From Verticillium longisporum (lineage: Eukaryota; Ascomycota; Sordariomycetes; Glomerellales; Plectosphaerellaceae): a stretch of 64,000 nucleotides of DNA. The stretch lies in NCBI GenBank assembly GCA_019188255.1, contig JAETXT010000008.1, positions 1,736,001 through 1,800,000 on the forward strand. Direction: 5' to 3'. Positions 45,209-56,233 of the stretch are shown one piece after another (the first letter of the stretch is position 1; each line of letters begins with the position of its first letter). A program made the position numbers and the translations under genes. The notes under the pieces were generated by a model. The model saw only the letters and a list, made by a program, of their open reading frames with translations, was not told the origin of the DNA and did not search any database.

Positions 45209-47318
45209 ATGGCACCAAGCGCAACCAACAACGGCCATCATGGGGCAAATGGGCATGGTGCCAAGCGGCCCATCAGAATCGCAGGTTGCTCTGGAGGTCA
45301 GTCTCGTTGATTTGAATGTTGATGTGAGGAACCAGTCTTAACATCCTCAGGCGTCTACGATCGCAAAAGGGCGATTCACGACATGGCAAAGAATGAAGAC
45401 GTCGATGTCATTACCGGCGATTGGATGTCTGAGTGTAACATGACCCTCCGCGGCTCCGACAAGCGTGACCGACTCGCCCAGAAAAAGATGTCTTCTGGCT
45501 CGACCGTCGTCGCCAAGGGGTACGAGCCGTACTTTTTGGACGAGTTGGAACCTGCGATTCCTCATCTCGCGAGCCGGGGAATCAAAATTGCTCTCAACGC
45601 CGGAGCAAGTGACGTCCATGGCCTCGCCTTGGCCGTCAAGGAGCTGATCATGAAACACGGCGTCGACCTGAAGGTTGGCGTGGTGAATGGCGATGATGTG
45701 ACTGACGCTGTCCTGGATCTGTTTCAAAAGGGTAACGTGCCATACATCATTTCACATGCCAAAAACAACTACTAACAAGTCAAAGGCGAAACGTTTCCCA
45801 ACCTCCCTGCGAATAAGCCTATCCAAGAGTGGGGGTTCGATCCTGTTTGCGCACAATGCTATCTCGGTGGTACAGGCATTGCCGAATGCTTCAGAAATGG
45901 GGCAGACATCGTACTTTGTGGATGGGTCGCAGATGCTTCAGTGACAGTCGGTGCTGCTATGTGGTGGCATGGCTGGACGCGCGAGAACTTAACCGAGCTG
46001 GCGGGCGCGCTAATGATTGGACATATCATCGAGTGCAGCACCTATGCCACAGGCGGCTACTATTCAGGGTTCAAGGACCTGAAGGGCGAGGACACGGATA
46101 TGGGATGTAAGTTGTGTCTACTGGTCATTTGACCATCGCTGACATGTGTGAGATCCCATCGCTGCCATTGACGAAAAAGGAGAGGCCATCATCACCATGG
46201 AGAAAGGCAAACATGGTCTGGTCAATACGCAGACTGTTGCTAGTCAGCTCCTGTACGAGATTCAGGGACCTTTGTATTACAACTCGGATGTCACAGCCTC
46301 CATCGAAGACATGCATCTCCAGGAAATCGACGAGAATGCCGTGCACGTCTCAGGCGTGAAGGGTCTACCACCTCCTTCTACGACGAAAGGTAAATCATGC
46401 GTTGGCAGGATCGGAACATTACTAACTTGAGCAGTTGGTATCACAGCCAAGGGCGGCTGGCAAGCCGAGTTTCACTTCTACCTAACGGGACTCGATATTG
46501 CTGAGAAAGCCGCAATGGTTGAGTGCCAGACGAAGGCACTCATGGGTGATCACATTAAGCGTTTCTCCTGCTTGAAGTTCATGGTGGCCGGAAATGTCCC
46601 CTCTGATCCGCAATCCCAGGAAGAAGCCACTGTTGATATGCGAATTTTCGCCCAGACGCGCGACCCGGATCTGCTTTCGGGAAATAACTTTGTCGATTCG
46701 GATCGTGGCTCCTTCGCGCGATTCTGTATCGAGAACCTTCTTCAGGGTTATCCGGGTAGCACGATGGCGCCAGATATGCGCACAGCCATCGGAAGGCCAT
46801 TTTTTGAATACTGGGTCAGCCTGCTGCCACAAAGCTTCGTGAATAAGACCGCGCATCTGCCAGACGGTAGGGTCCTGGACATTCCGTCACCTGTGGTGAC
46901 GAGAGAATATGCGCGCGAGCAACCCAGTTATGAGACCGAGTCCCCTGCCAACCTTGAGGATTTTGGGCCGACGACAAGGGGCCCCATCGGCTGGGTAGCC
47001 ATGGGACGTTCTGGCGACAAGAGTTCCAACTGTAACCTGGGCCTGTTTGTTCGCCACGACGACGAATGGGATTGGCTGAAGACCATCATGAGTACTAAAC
47101 AGTTGAGAAATATGTTGGGCAAGGATGATGTTGGAAACCAGATCGATCGATGTGAGTTCCCCAACATTCGAGCGGTGCACTTCTTGTTGAAGGATCATCT
47201 GGACCGCGGTTTCAACTCGACCAGCAGCTTTGACAGCCTGGGAAAGAACATGTGCGAGTATATTCGGGCGAAGCATGTCGATATTCCAAACATGTTCTTG
47301 GAGCGAGGAAGGATTTAG
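45209..47318 (+). CDS. AtuA-like (DUF1446) protein, copy 3, intact, 5 exons
   Basis: The only complete AtuA homologue here. Exons 45209-45296, 45351-45731, 45786-46106, 46153-46389 and 46435-47318 join in frame to 636 residues; introns of 54, 54, 46 and 45 nt have GT-AG ends. Landmarks: RIAGCSGGVYD, NAGASDVHGL, NGDDVTD, WGFDPVCAQCYLG, GHIIECSTYATGGYYSGF, KGLPPPSTT, TVDMRIFAQ, and the C-terminal domain MGRSGDKSSNCNLGLFVRHDDEW...KDHLDRG. The N-terminus (MAPSATNNGHHG) is polar and carries no obvious targeting signal; the C-terminus LERGRI lacks PTS1. In bacteria AtuA is tied to citronellol/geraniol catabolism genetically but its reaction is undefined (established), so only membership of the pathway can be proposed. 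It is closer to copy 1 than to copy 2. Confidence 0.93.
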
Positions 47319-47678
47319 CAGGCTATGAAGTATTGAATGAGTCTCAGAAGCAACAAACACCTATTCATACATTACCAATCAAGGCGAGCTTGGCCACCAG
47401 TAAAGAACAACGCCGACACTGCATCTCACAATTTTCTTTCCTTGATGCCGTCAATCCAGTGATGATACATCCTCGCGATTTCAGTTTTTGCATGAACCTC
47501 ATAAAGTTTATCCCAGCTCTGGACTTTACAAGGTTTTCCCGGTGAAACGTTCATTTTTGATCCTGACGTGACATAAGAATGGCCGCAGATGTTCTCTTGA
47601 ACACAGTATCCTAGACCTTTCTCAATCCTGGAAAGCTCGGCACAACCAACACCAACTGAAATACCCAAAATCATCATC
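47319..47678. other. Spacer between AtuA-like copy 3 and the peptidase gene
   Basis: Plus-strand neighbours on both sides; no gene seen. Confidence 0.35.
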
Positions 47679-48939
47679 ATGTACAGTGCTATGATCTTTG
47701 GCATGGCTGCTGCTGTCTTCGTGGCGCCCAAGTCTACAGTGGCGTCCCTGACGTTCGGTGACCAAGATGCGCGCGTCCAGCTTGGTCCTAGCGACCTCCG
47801 TCATCTCAATACTGTAGAAAGAGCCAGGATCCTTCGGGTGAGCACCGCAGGACTCGCTGGTCTTGTTCCGCGCTAACACCTGCAGCCTAATAGGTCCTTC
47901 TTCGACTTGACGGATCTCATTGACCCTCCGCTAGCAGACCTCCAAGATGTGGACCAGGATTACCCTACGAGGATGGTTCAACAGCGAGAGACGAGGAACC
48001 TCATCCGCGGCATTGACATGGAGAGAATCGCCAATAACATGGAGGCCTTGGTCAGTTTTCAGAACCGGCATTACCAATCGGAGCATGGTGTCGCTGCCTC
48101 GGAGTGGATCTACCAGGAGATCAAAAGGCTGCCCGGCGTGATGAAATTGGGTCACTTTAGGCACAGCTGGCCACAGAACAGCATCGAAATGCAGATCTCA
48201 GAAGGAAGGAGCAAGAAGAGAAAAACTATAATTGTCGGAGCTCATCTCGATGCAAGTAACAAATTTGTCGCAGAGAGCGAGCGGGATACAGCAAGAGCTC
48301 CCGGTGCAAGTAAGTCTGATGTCAATCCGATAAGAGCGGATACTGAGCGGCTGCAGACAACAATGCATCAGGCGTCGTTGTTCTTCTCGAAGCCTTGAAC
48401 ATACTTCTACGTCACCACAAACTTTCAGACTTCAAGAATCGTGTAATTTTCCAATTCTACGCTGCTGGAGACGCCGGACTGAAGGGCAGCCTCGACATTT
48501 TTCAGCAATACAAGAACCAAAACATATCAGTTGCAGCCATGTTGAACCAAGACATGGCGGGATCTTTCTTGTCGGAACAGAGCCTACCGGACTATTTCAA
48601 CATCGTCAGCACTGGCACCTACGAGCCTTTAAATGGCTTTCTAAAGCGAGTGATTCGCGAGGTAAGATGTCTGATAGAACCCTCACAACATAGAGCTGAC
48701 CAACGCAGTACTGTTCTATCTTCTGGGTTGAGACGGGGGGTGGCTTTGCAAGCTCTGATCATGCTGCTGCAACAAAGTATGGATATCCTGCTGCTCATGT
48801 CTCTGACAGTGTCTTTACACAGAACCCATGGAAGGGCTCTGAGTCAGATACCCTGGATAAGATTCGTATTGGCCACCTCGTTGAACACGTCAAGCTCGTC
48901 CTCGGATATGTGTTCGAGCTTGGGTTCGCGGACCTCTAA
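47679..48939 (+). CDS. Secreted M28-family aminopeptidase-like protein, catalytic residues altered
   Basis: Homologue of fungal leucine aminopeptidases (M28, co-catalytic zinc). Exons 47679-47837, 47886-48309, 48357-48661 and 48709-48939 join in frame to 372 residues; introns of 46-48 nt. The N-terminus MYSAMIFGMAAAVFV is a signal peptide. Expected metal ligands compare as follows: His in IIVGAHLD (about residue 173) present; bridging Asp of the usual GADDxGSG is Asn in GANNNASG (about 195); the Glu-Glu pair of AAEEAGLLGS, which holds the general base and a zinc ligand, is Gly-Asp in AAGDAGLKGS (about 232-233); Asp in LNQDMAG and His in SSDHAAA are present. With three key positions changed it is probably not an active peptidase, though all splice sites and the frame are intact, so it may be a conserved pseudoenzyme. 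Confidence 0.85.
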
Positions 48940-49781
48940 CGCAGAGGGAAAAGAAAAATTCTCACAACAACAGTATCGCTGAAGGAGGAATCATTCTCTC
49001 CAGCAGAATTCCTTGGTTGTTTGGTGGGGATCCAGAAAGATCAGACTCAGGGTAGAGGATGGGGCGAGCTGGTACGAGACCGAAGCCTATTTGAGCCACG
49101 GTATCAGGATGTGATGATTTGACTATCTCCTGATCATAGAATGGAGATTGCATATATCATCACTGTCCTCCGGAAATATGACACTTTCATGCTGCAATGT
49201 AATGTTTACGGCTTTCAAAGATATCGCCATTGTTTGTCCTATGTTTCTTCTGTTGATTCTGGAGGATGTGATACTAAGACCTAACCTTGATCACAGCTTG
49301 ACTACTAACTCACTTGCAATGCGATATTTACAACTGCCCACGTCGAGATCAAGAGGTAAATCTCTCGTACTGTATGATGTTTTAGCATGTAGGTTTAAAT
49401 GAAAGACAACAGTTTAAAGGCAGCCCTTTGAAGTGCTGTTGGTTCTTCTCTCAGATAGGTGACTTAGACGAACGTCATGGGACTGAATTGCGTATCCGTG
49501 GGAGCAAGACAATTCACAGGTATGCGAGCGTGTGTCTGTGACGATCATTTCCCGTTCAAATATTTCGCCGGAGTCTGGGCGAGGATCATGAAAAATGAGT
49601 CAACGCCATTTATACGTGGGTGAAGTAGAAAAGGATGGAGATTTCCTCCATTCGTGTGTTCGCTATTTCGTCACCTCCCAAAAAGACATTTGTGCAAGAA
49701 GTCAAATCAACGCGATGAAGAATGGCAATTGATTCTCGAACATGTTGTTTCGGATTCAGGAGTTCAAGTAGCAAAAGTGAA
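48940..49781. other. Intergenic, no gene seen
   Basis: Spacer between the peptidase-like gene and the tRNA-Ser; small open frames only. Confidence 0.4.
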
Positions 49782-49862
49782 CGACCAGGACAAGATTCGA
49801 ACTTGCGCCTCCGGAGAGATACCCTTAGCAGGGGTACGTGTTAACCACTCCACCACCTGGCC
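49782..49862 (-). tRNA. tRNA-Ser(GCU)
   Basis: 81-nt type II tRNA on the minus strand without intron. Acceptor GGCCAGG pairs with CCTGGTC (one G-T wobble), anticodon stem TACCC/GGGTA with loop CTGCTAA gives anticodon GCT, variable arm TCTCTCCGGAGGC, T-arm GCAAG-TTCGAAT-CTTGT, discriminator G. It reads AGC/AGU codons. Confidence 0.92.
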
Positions 49863-50478
49863 AATACATTATCCAATGGATTGATGACAGACCAGCATCC
49901 TGCGGGTGTTGATATCGTTGGGATGCCGAAGCAAGCCCTAAGTCAAGTCTTTTAGGCGGGGTGAGTGGATGGGTCAAGTGGATTCCGTTCTGCGCGATAT
50001 GCAGGGCGAGAGTTCTTCGGACCAGACGGTGGAGCATTGGCTTCCATGAACGACTACAGTCCCATGCAACACTACGAGTCAGATTTATCTGTACTCTGCA
50101 AAAGTCAGGCTTATTGCAGCGGCTTTGAGTGAGTTCGCGCGCCGCGTGATCTCTAAGGCTCTTTGTTCATTGCTATGCCAGAGTGCCAGAGCGATTGGAT
50201 GAGTACAGTGAGGGCGTCTTCGTAAGTAATATCGACAGTTGAATATCAGGTATAGGGTAGGAACACATGTGAGATCTAGCCCTCCGTTCCTAGGAGGACC
50301 ATTCGTAGCCTTAACAGCCCTGGCCCACCTTGCTCCTTGACTCTGTAATCGCCTCTTGACACAGAGTTCGTACTACAGCACAGGGCTTAACTGCCTAACA
50401 TTATAGATGGGGCATTTTGTCAGCAGGAACCTTAGCCTATAAGTTGCTTTCCGATATTAAGCCTCTTATTATAATACT
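49863..50478. other. Island edge, no gene seen
   Basis: Normal composition falling towards AT-rich near 50440. No gene recognised. In the inferred pre-inversion order this edge adjoined position 6660. Confidence 0.4.
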
Positions 50479-50690
50479 ATTAAGGCTAGCGCTACTATCA
50501 ATTCAATTCTATTAATTCAAATAGTTAAACAACTAATTAAATTACTCTAATTTTACGATTTAAATAGTTAAATAACCCTATACGGATTAATTAACTATTT
50601 AAATACTATTAAGTTATATATAAATCTTAGGATTTCTATATTCTAGTATATTATATAACTAAAAAGAGGAGTTATACGCTAACTTAAAGC
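50479..50690 (-). mobile_element. Right half of split hAT MITE copy 2, inverted
   Basis: From 50487 the sequence is the reverse complement of the right half of the MITE at 5565-6250 for about 190 bp, with RIP-type changes (TAGCGCTACTATCAATTC). Outside it lies ATTAAGGC (50479-50486), the reverse complement of GCCTTAAT, the 8-mer beside the left half at 6653-6660. The two halves therefore belong to a single insertion that is now split and inverted. Confidence 0.82.
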
Positions 50691-50720
50691 TAACTTAAGC
50701 TTTAAGTTCGTATATAATAG

Positions 50721-50800
50721 TAACTAAAATAGGATTCGAACCTATACCTTTTACTATAAATACTAGATATTATATTACTAGATTATATAATCTTATTATA
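50721..50800 (-). pseudogene. Degraded tRNA-like sequence (B-box GGTTCGAATCC)
   Basis: On the minus strand a T-arm TATAGGTTCGAATCCTAT is perfectly preserved and is preceded at a suitable distance by a TAGT-type A-box-like segment, but the other stems do not fold well after RIP-type changes. It could be a RIP-mutated tRNA gene or a tRNA-derived SINE. Confidence 0.4.
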
Positions 50801-51958
50801 TTAAGAGTACTCTAATAACGATATTAAGAAGGCTTCGTAGCTAATTAATCCTATTTTCTAAAATATTATATAGATATATAATATAATTCTAAACCCTCTA
50901 GCCCTCTATTTATAATATTACTTTAATCCCTCCTATAGCTATTCTATAACCTCTACTTTCTAAATATTAACCTATTAATTTTAAGAACCCTTAATATATC
51001 CTTTATAATCTTTAATTCGATTCTAGTTCTAACGATATTATTATAATTATTAGAGACTTTATAATTAAATAATATAATAGATTCTTACCCCTTCCCTATT
51101 ACGATTTAATATTACTATCGCTTTAACCTTATATTATATATTATATATAAAGGAATAAAGGATCGTAGAAGCTAAATACGTATTTATAGGCTCTTTATTA
51201 TAGAGATCCTTAAAGGAGATATAATTAAGCTAAACTTCTAGCTTTATTAATAATATAATAAGATTTATAACGTTTAACTCTTTAAGGCTATTTTAATAAT
51301 CTTTATAATAATTTATCTTAGAAGAAATATAAAGTATTCGAATTCTTAAATAAATAGATAGAGGAAGACTCTTTAAATACTTTAGAGTTAATAGTATAAT
51401 ATATTATAATATATAAATCTTTAATAGATTAAATAGAAGAGCTTATTCTTATATTTATTATAATAATAAACTAGCCCTTTAATATCTTTAATACTTTATA
51501 CTTTAATTAGCTCTTTATATAATTAAATCCTTATATTATCCTAGTAATACCGTAGAGATAAACCTCTCTCTAATAGTATCTCTCTAGGGTTTTTACTATA
51601 AAGAAGAAATAAATATAATATTAATTAATAGCTTCGAAGTCTTAGATCTATTTTATATTCGATTATTAGACTTCGCTAAATAGCTTAATAATATTAACTA
51701 TTTCCTATTACTATATAAGCTATAATAATATTTAATAATAATATCTTCTTATTCTCTAATAATAGTATAGAAGCTATATAAGCTAGAATACTATAGCTTT
51801 TATTATATCTATTATTAGGGAATAGGATATCTTAAATCGTATTAATATCTTAGTCTTAAATAATATATAGATTAATAATTCTTATAATTAAGAGCTATTC
51901 TAATAGCTAATTCTATTTATAATAATTAATAATATATTAGAACGATAAATATAATATT

Positions 51959-52247
51959 TATTAAGAGGGCTTTACTATTTATATAAACCCTAATTCATTA
52001 CTTTAGCTATGCTTAAGAGCTCTGAATTAGTAGGGTAGGTAATATAAGGGTTATAATTATTAATGATTCTATCTCTCTAAATTACCGCTACCTACGTAAA
52101 TTAGATATACCTATCTAATTTACCGATTACGTAAGCTATGAATTACGTGCTCCTGAGAGCTATAAATCCTAGCCCTAGTAATTACTATATCGGTGAATCC
52201 TATATAGTAATTACTAACCTAGGTAATCCCCTAATATTAGTTTAATA
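51959..52247. repeat. Left LTR of copia-like element 2
   Basis: 289 bp, TATTAAGAGGGC...TTAGTTTAATA, of a subtype distinct from element 1 (e.g. GGGTTATAATTATTAAT). Confidence 0.85.
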
Positions 52248-54369
52248 CTAGCTATCTTTTCTTTATAGATAGGATTACTTAAGGGACTAATATCGGGCTC
52301 TATTATCTATATTAATAGCTATTCTAATACGCTTATAATCCTCTAGTCTCTAGTATATTAGATCTATTATCCTAATCTATAAAATGAATAAATGAATAAG
52401 TAAATAAGTAATAATAGGAGAATAATAGATAGAATAAGGAAAAATATAGCTTAATATTACTATTCCTATAAGCGCTAAATCCCTAGTCCCTAATACTATA
52501 GATTAATTAAACTAGCTGCTAAATAGCTCTCTAAGGAAACGAATTAAATTATAATTAAATAATAGGAATAGGCTTTTAAACCCTTTAATAAAGGAAATAA
52601 ATAGTAAATAAATAGTATAATAGCTAATTAAATAGCGCTCTTATAATAGCTAGATATAAGCTCCTAAAGTCTCTAAATCGCTAATATATTAATAGAGGGT
52701 AGAAGAATAATTATTATTTCCCCTTTTATTAGCTTTCTCGATAGGAATAATAGAATTAAACTACCTTTAATAGGAATAATAGAATTAAATTACCTAAATA
52801 GGATTAATAGATCCTATTAAGCTAGTTTAGTAAATACTATACTCTATAGATTTATTTATCTAATTAATAAATTATAGTAACTCTATTCCTTTTACTTTCC
52901 CTCTTCCCTATAATGATTCTTTATTTTTAAGATTAATTAGCCTAATCTACTATTTTAGAGCTCTAACGATTACTAAATCCCCATTTTTACTACTCTCTCT
53001 CTCTCTTTTTCTCTTATCCCGGCCTCGATAATGCCGCTTAAATATAAAGCCCCTATACTTATTACCCCTCCCGCTAAAAGAATAGCGAAGTATAAGAACC
53101 TAGTTAGTATTAATCGTAGGAGCTACTAATCTAGGATATAGTATATATATATAGTAATATTTATAAGGTCCTTTATTTAGAGTATTTAAAGTCTTATCTT
53201 ATTAATAAGTAAATTAAAATTAACGCTAATAGCGTATATTATAATTTAGAGCTTAAAGGTTCCTATTATTATAAATATACTTCTAAATACTTTTATAAAC
53301 TAATATAAGCTTCTACGATCTCTATTTTCTAATATCTATAGCTCTAATAATTATTATCTATAGTTTAATCGGAGCGTTTAAGCCCGCTATAAAGTTTTTA
53401 GCTACCTAGAATAAGAATAATAAGCTAATAAGCTCTCTTCTTTATTATTTCCTTAATTATTTAATTATATAATTAGCTAATAGGGGATATAGGATATAGA
53501 GAAATAATATATTATTATAAAGGGTATATTAACGATTATTAAGGAGGAGGAGGCAAAGGGGGGTAATAATCTTAATAAGGACCTTAATAGTCTTTATAAT
53601 ACCGATTATAAAGCGGCTAAGCGGGCCGTAGCTCTATAGCTCTTTAATTACCTCTAATAGGACTCGCTAAAGTAATTAAACTCGGATTCTTCGGATTCCG
53701 AGGCCTAATCCGCTTTATAGAGTAGTTACTTTACTATTTTACTAATCGTAGAATTATCGTTTTTACTTTAGGGTACTCGTTTTTAGGCTTTATTATATTT
53801 TTACTAATATTAATTACTTTTACCCCCTAATTATTCTTTTCTTAACGTTTAATTTATCCTTTAATCCTAATTATAATTTCATTAGAGCTTATTAGCGCTT
53901 CTAATACTTAGTTTAGTACTCCTTTAATTATTAAATCTATAGAATTATTACCTCTAGTAATCTAATAAATTTCGTTAACTTCGTATTCTTCGTAGCTTTA
54001 CTATAATACTATAAGATCTATTATTAAATATTTCTCTACTATTATACTTAATTAAATTAAGTATTAGTAGAGCGAATAGTTATTAGTATAGATAATTATC
54101 TATAAGAGTAGTAGTTATAAGTATTTATAGATCTCTTAGAGCGTCTATTTAAGGATATAAGCTATATTAAAGCTATTAACTATCCTATAGATCTTATTAG
54201 CTAGAATTAAATATATAATCCATTTATATTTAATAGATTATTAATAGAGGATATTACTATATATTATAAAGGCATTCTCTTAATCGTAAGAACGTTTATT
54301 ATTAAAGAGGATAATAAATCCGATCTATAAACTTAGATCCTTATTATTAGTAAAGGAGCTATTAATAAA

Positions 54370-56233
54370 TAACGTGCATGATAAGCAAGTGGGCCAAACA
54401 AGCAAGTGGGCCACCTGACGACGAAAACGCGACCTTCTTACGTTAACCATTAATTCCTCCACCAACAACGATGTCTCCGCCCTCACAAGAACGTCAATTA
54501 CAGCTTGCTCTTCAGGCTATTCAAAATGACCCAGATCTCAGTATACGCGCTGCGACAAATATCTTTGGTGTTCCCCGAATGACCTTGACTCGTCGACTAC
54601 GCGGTATTACTTCGCAACGCGACAGGATCCCCCTCAATCGAAATTTGACGGAGCTCGAGGAGTTAACGATTGTTCAATACATACTTGAGCTAAATTCCCG
54701 AGCATTTCCTCCCCGGCTTTGTGAGGTTGAAGATATGGCTAATCGACTGCTAGCCGACCGCGACGCGCCGAGTGTCGGGAAGCGCTGGGCCTCAAACTTC
54801 GTCAGGCGACAACCAGAGCTTAAGACGCGTTTCTTTCGCAGATATGACTATCAGAGAGCCCAATGCGAAGATCCCGAGGCAATTCGCGATTGGTTCGCGC
54901 TCGTAAAGAACACAATCGCCAAATACGGTATCGCGGAGCCTGATATCTATAACTTCGATGAGACTGGGTTTATGATGGGCGTTATCGGGTCCGGAATGGT
55001 CGTTACGAACGCCGAAAGACGTTCTAATACGAAAATGGTCCAACCAGGAGGTCGGGAATGGGTGACAGTGATCCAAGGCGTTGGCGCAGACGGGTGGTGT
55101 GTCCCGCCGTTCATCATTATGGCGGGCAAAAATCACCTCTCAAGCTGGTACGAAGACAGCCCTCTACCTCACGACTGGGTAATCGCTACGACAGACAAAG
55201 GCTGGACAACAAATGAGAAAGGTCTAGAATGGATTCAGCATTTTGACAAGCATACCAAGCCCCGTCGGTCGGCCGGATATCGCCTCCTTATCCTAGATGG
55301 GCACCAAAGTCACCATTCCGTTGAGTTCGAGCTCTACTGCAAGGAAAACAACATCATTACGCTATGCATGCCTCCCCATTCATCTCACCTACTTCAACCT
55401 CTTGATGTTGGCTGTTTTGGCCCGCTAAAGCAGGCCTACGGTCGGCAAATTGAGAAGAAGATGAGGGCAGGTACAAGCCACATCACGAAGGAGGACTTCT
55501 TTCCCGCGTTTTTCGCAGCTTTCAAAGAAGCTATGACGGAAAGGAATATCAAGGGGGTTCAGAGGTGCTGGGCTTGTCCCAATGAGCCCCGAAATTGTGG
55601 TTTCAAAGCTGGATGTGAAGCTACGGACACCGACGCCCGTCGAGGGGGTCCCCGATACATCAGAACCTTGGGTCTCCCAAACGCCTCACAACCCGATTGA
55701 AGCTAGCTGTCAGTCAGAGTTTATTAAAGGTCGAATCGCCCGACACCAAGGAAGCTCTCCGACGTCGATTCTTAACGCTATAGACCACTTTACCAAGGGG
55801 ACGCGTGGAATCATGCATCAACTCGCCCTATTGAAGTCGGAGAACCAGATCCTTCGAGACGAGAACGCGACACTCAGCAAGCGTCGGAGAGCTAAGAAAA
55901 CACGTCTCAGGCAAGGAGGGAGTCTAACTCTAGGTGAGGGACAGGAGATACAAACCAATATCGAGGTTCAGGTCCAGATAAATGAGGAAACGCGTCAGAG
56001 AAGCAGTCGCCAACCAAGGGACGGGACGAAGAAACGGCGCTGCGGTGTCTGCGGCGAGCCTGGACATAATGCGCGAACTTGTCAGCTGGAGACGAGGGCT
56101 TCTGAAGAAGAGGATTTCAAGTAGTTTCAATTGATTTAAGGCGTTAGGGTTCACCGGGATGCTGCTGTCGTCGCATGGTCGTGGTCAGGTGGCCCACTTG
56201 CTTGTTTGGCCCACTTGCTTATCATGCACGTTA
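54370..56233 (+). mobile_element. Pogo/Fot-type DNA transposon, copy B (second family)
   Basis: 1860-bp element 54372-56231 with TA on both sides, inside copia-like element 2. Terminal repeats begin ACGTGCATGATAAGCAAGTG and contain AAGCAAGTGGGCCA twice at short spacing, the same design as copies A and C but a different sequence. Its composition is normal and not RIP-like. The encoded transposase is clearly related to but distinct from that of A and C. Confidence 0.92.
54471..56124 (+). pseudogene. Fot/Pot-like DDE transposase with one frameshift (copy B)
   Basis: Related to the transposase of copies A and C: N-terminal helix-turn-helix region (ALQAIQNDPDLSIRAATNIF), catalytic landmarks YNFDETGFMMG, LLILDGHQSHH and HLLQPLDVGCFGPLK. 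The main frame runs off into a false tail after ERNIKG near 55555, at a GGGGG run; the family sequence FRGAGLVPMSPEIVVSKLD continues in the frame that carries 55582-56124, with a coiled-coil-like stretch and the zinc knuckle CGVCGEPGHNARTC. Either one base is extra or two are missing. The break lies within a few codons of that in copies A and C but at a different run, so it arose separately. Confidence 0.82.

Larger units (their letters stand above)
50487..54371. repeat. RIP-mutated AT-rich repeat block, right, first part
   Basis: Same TG/CA-depleted composition as the left block. 50691-51953 holds degraded sequence that I cannot assign apart from a tRNA-like stretch near 50720; the copia-like element 2 begins at 51959. 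No open frames. Confidence 0.8.

Noticed and set aside
24279..47318. Polyketide or non-ribosomal peptide cluster
   Set aside because: No PKS, NRPS, terpene synthase or prenyltransferase domain is visible; the ligases are stand-alone and the rest are acyl-CoA enzymes.
18781..50480. Gene island as cargo of a giant Starship-type transposon
   Set aside because: No tyrosine-recombinase (DUF3435) captain gene is visible at either edge, and the flanking repeats are ordinary copia and Pogo/Fot elements; the inversion explains the bracketing.
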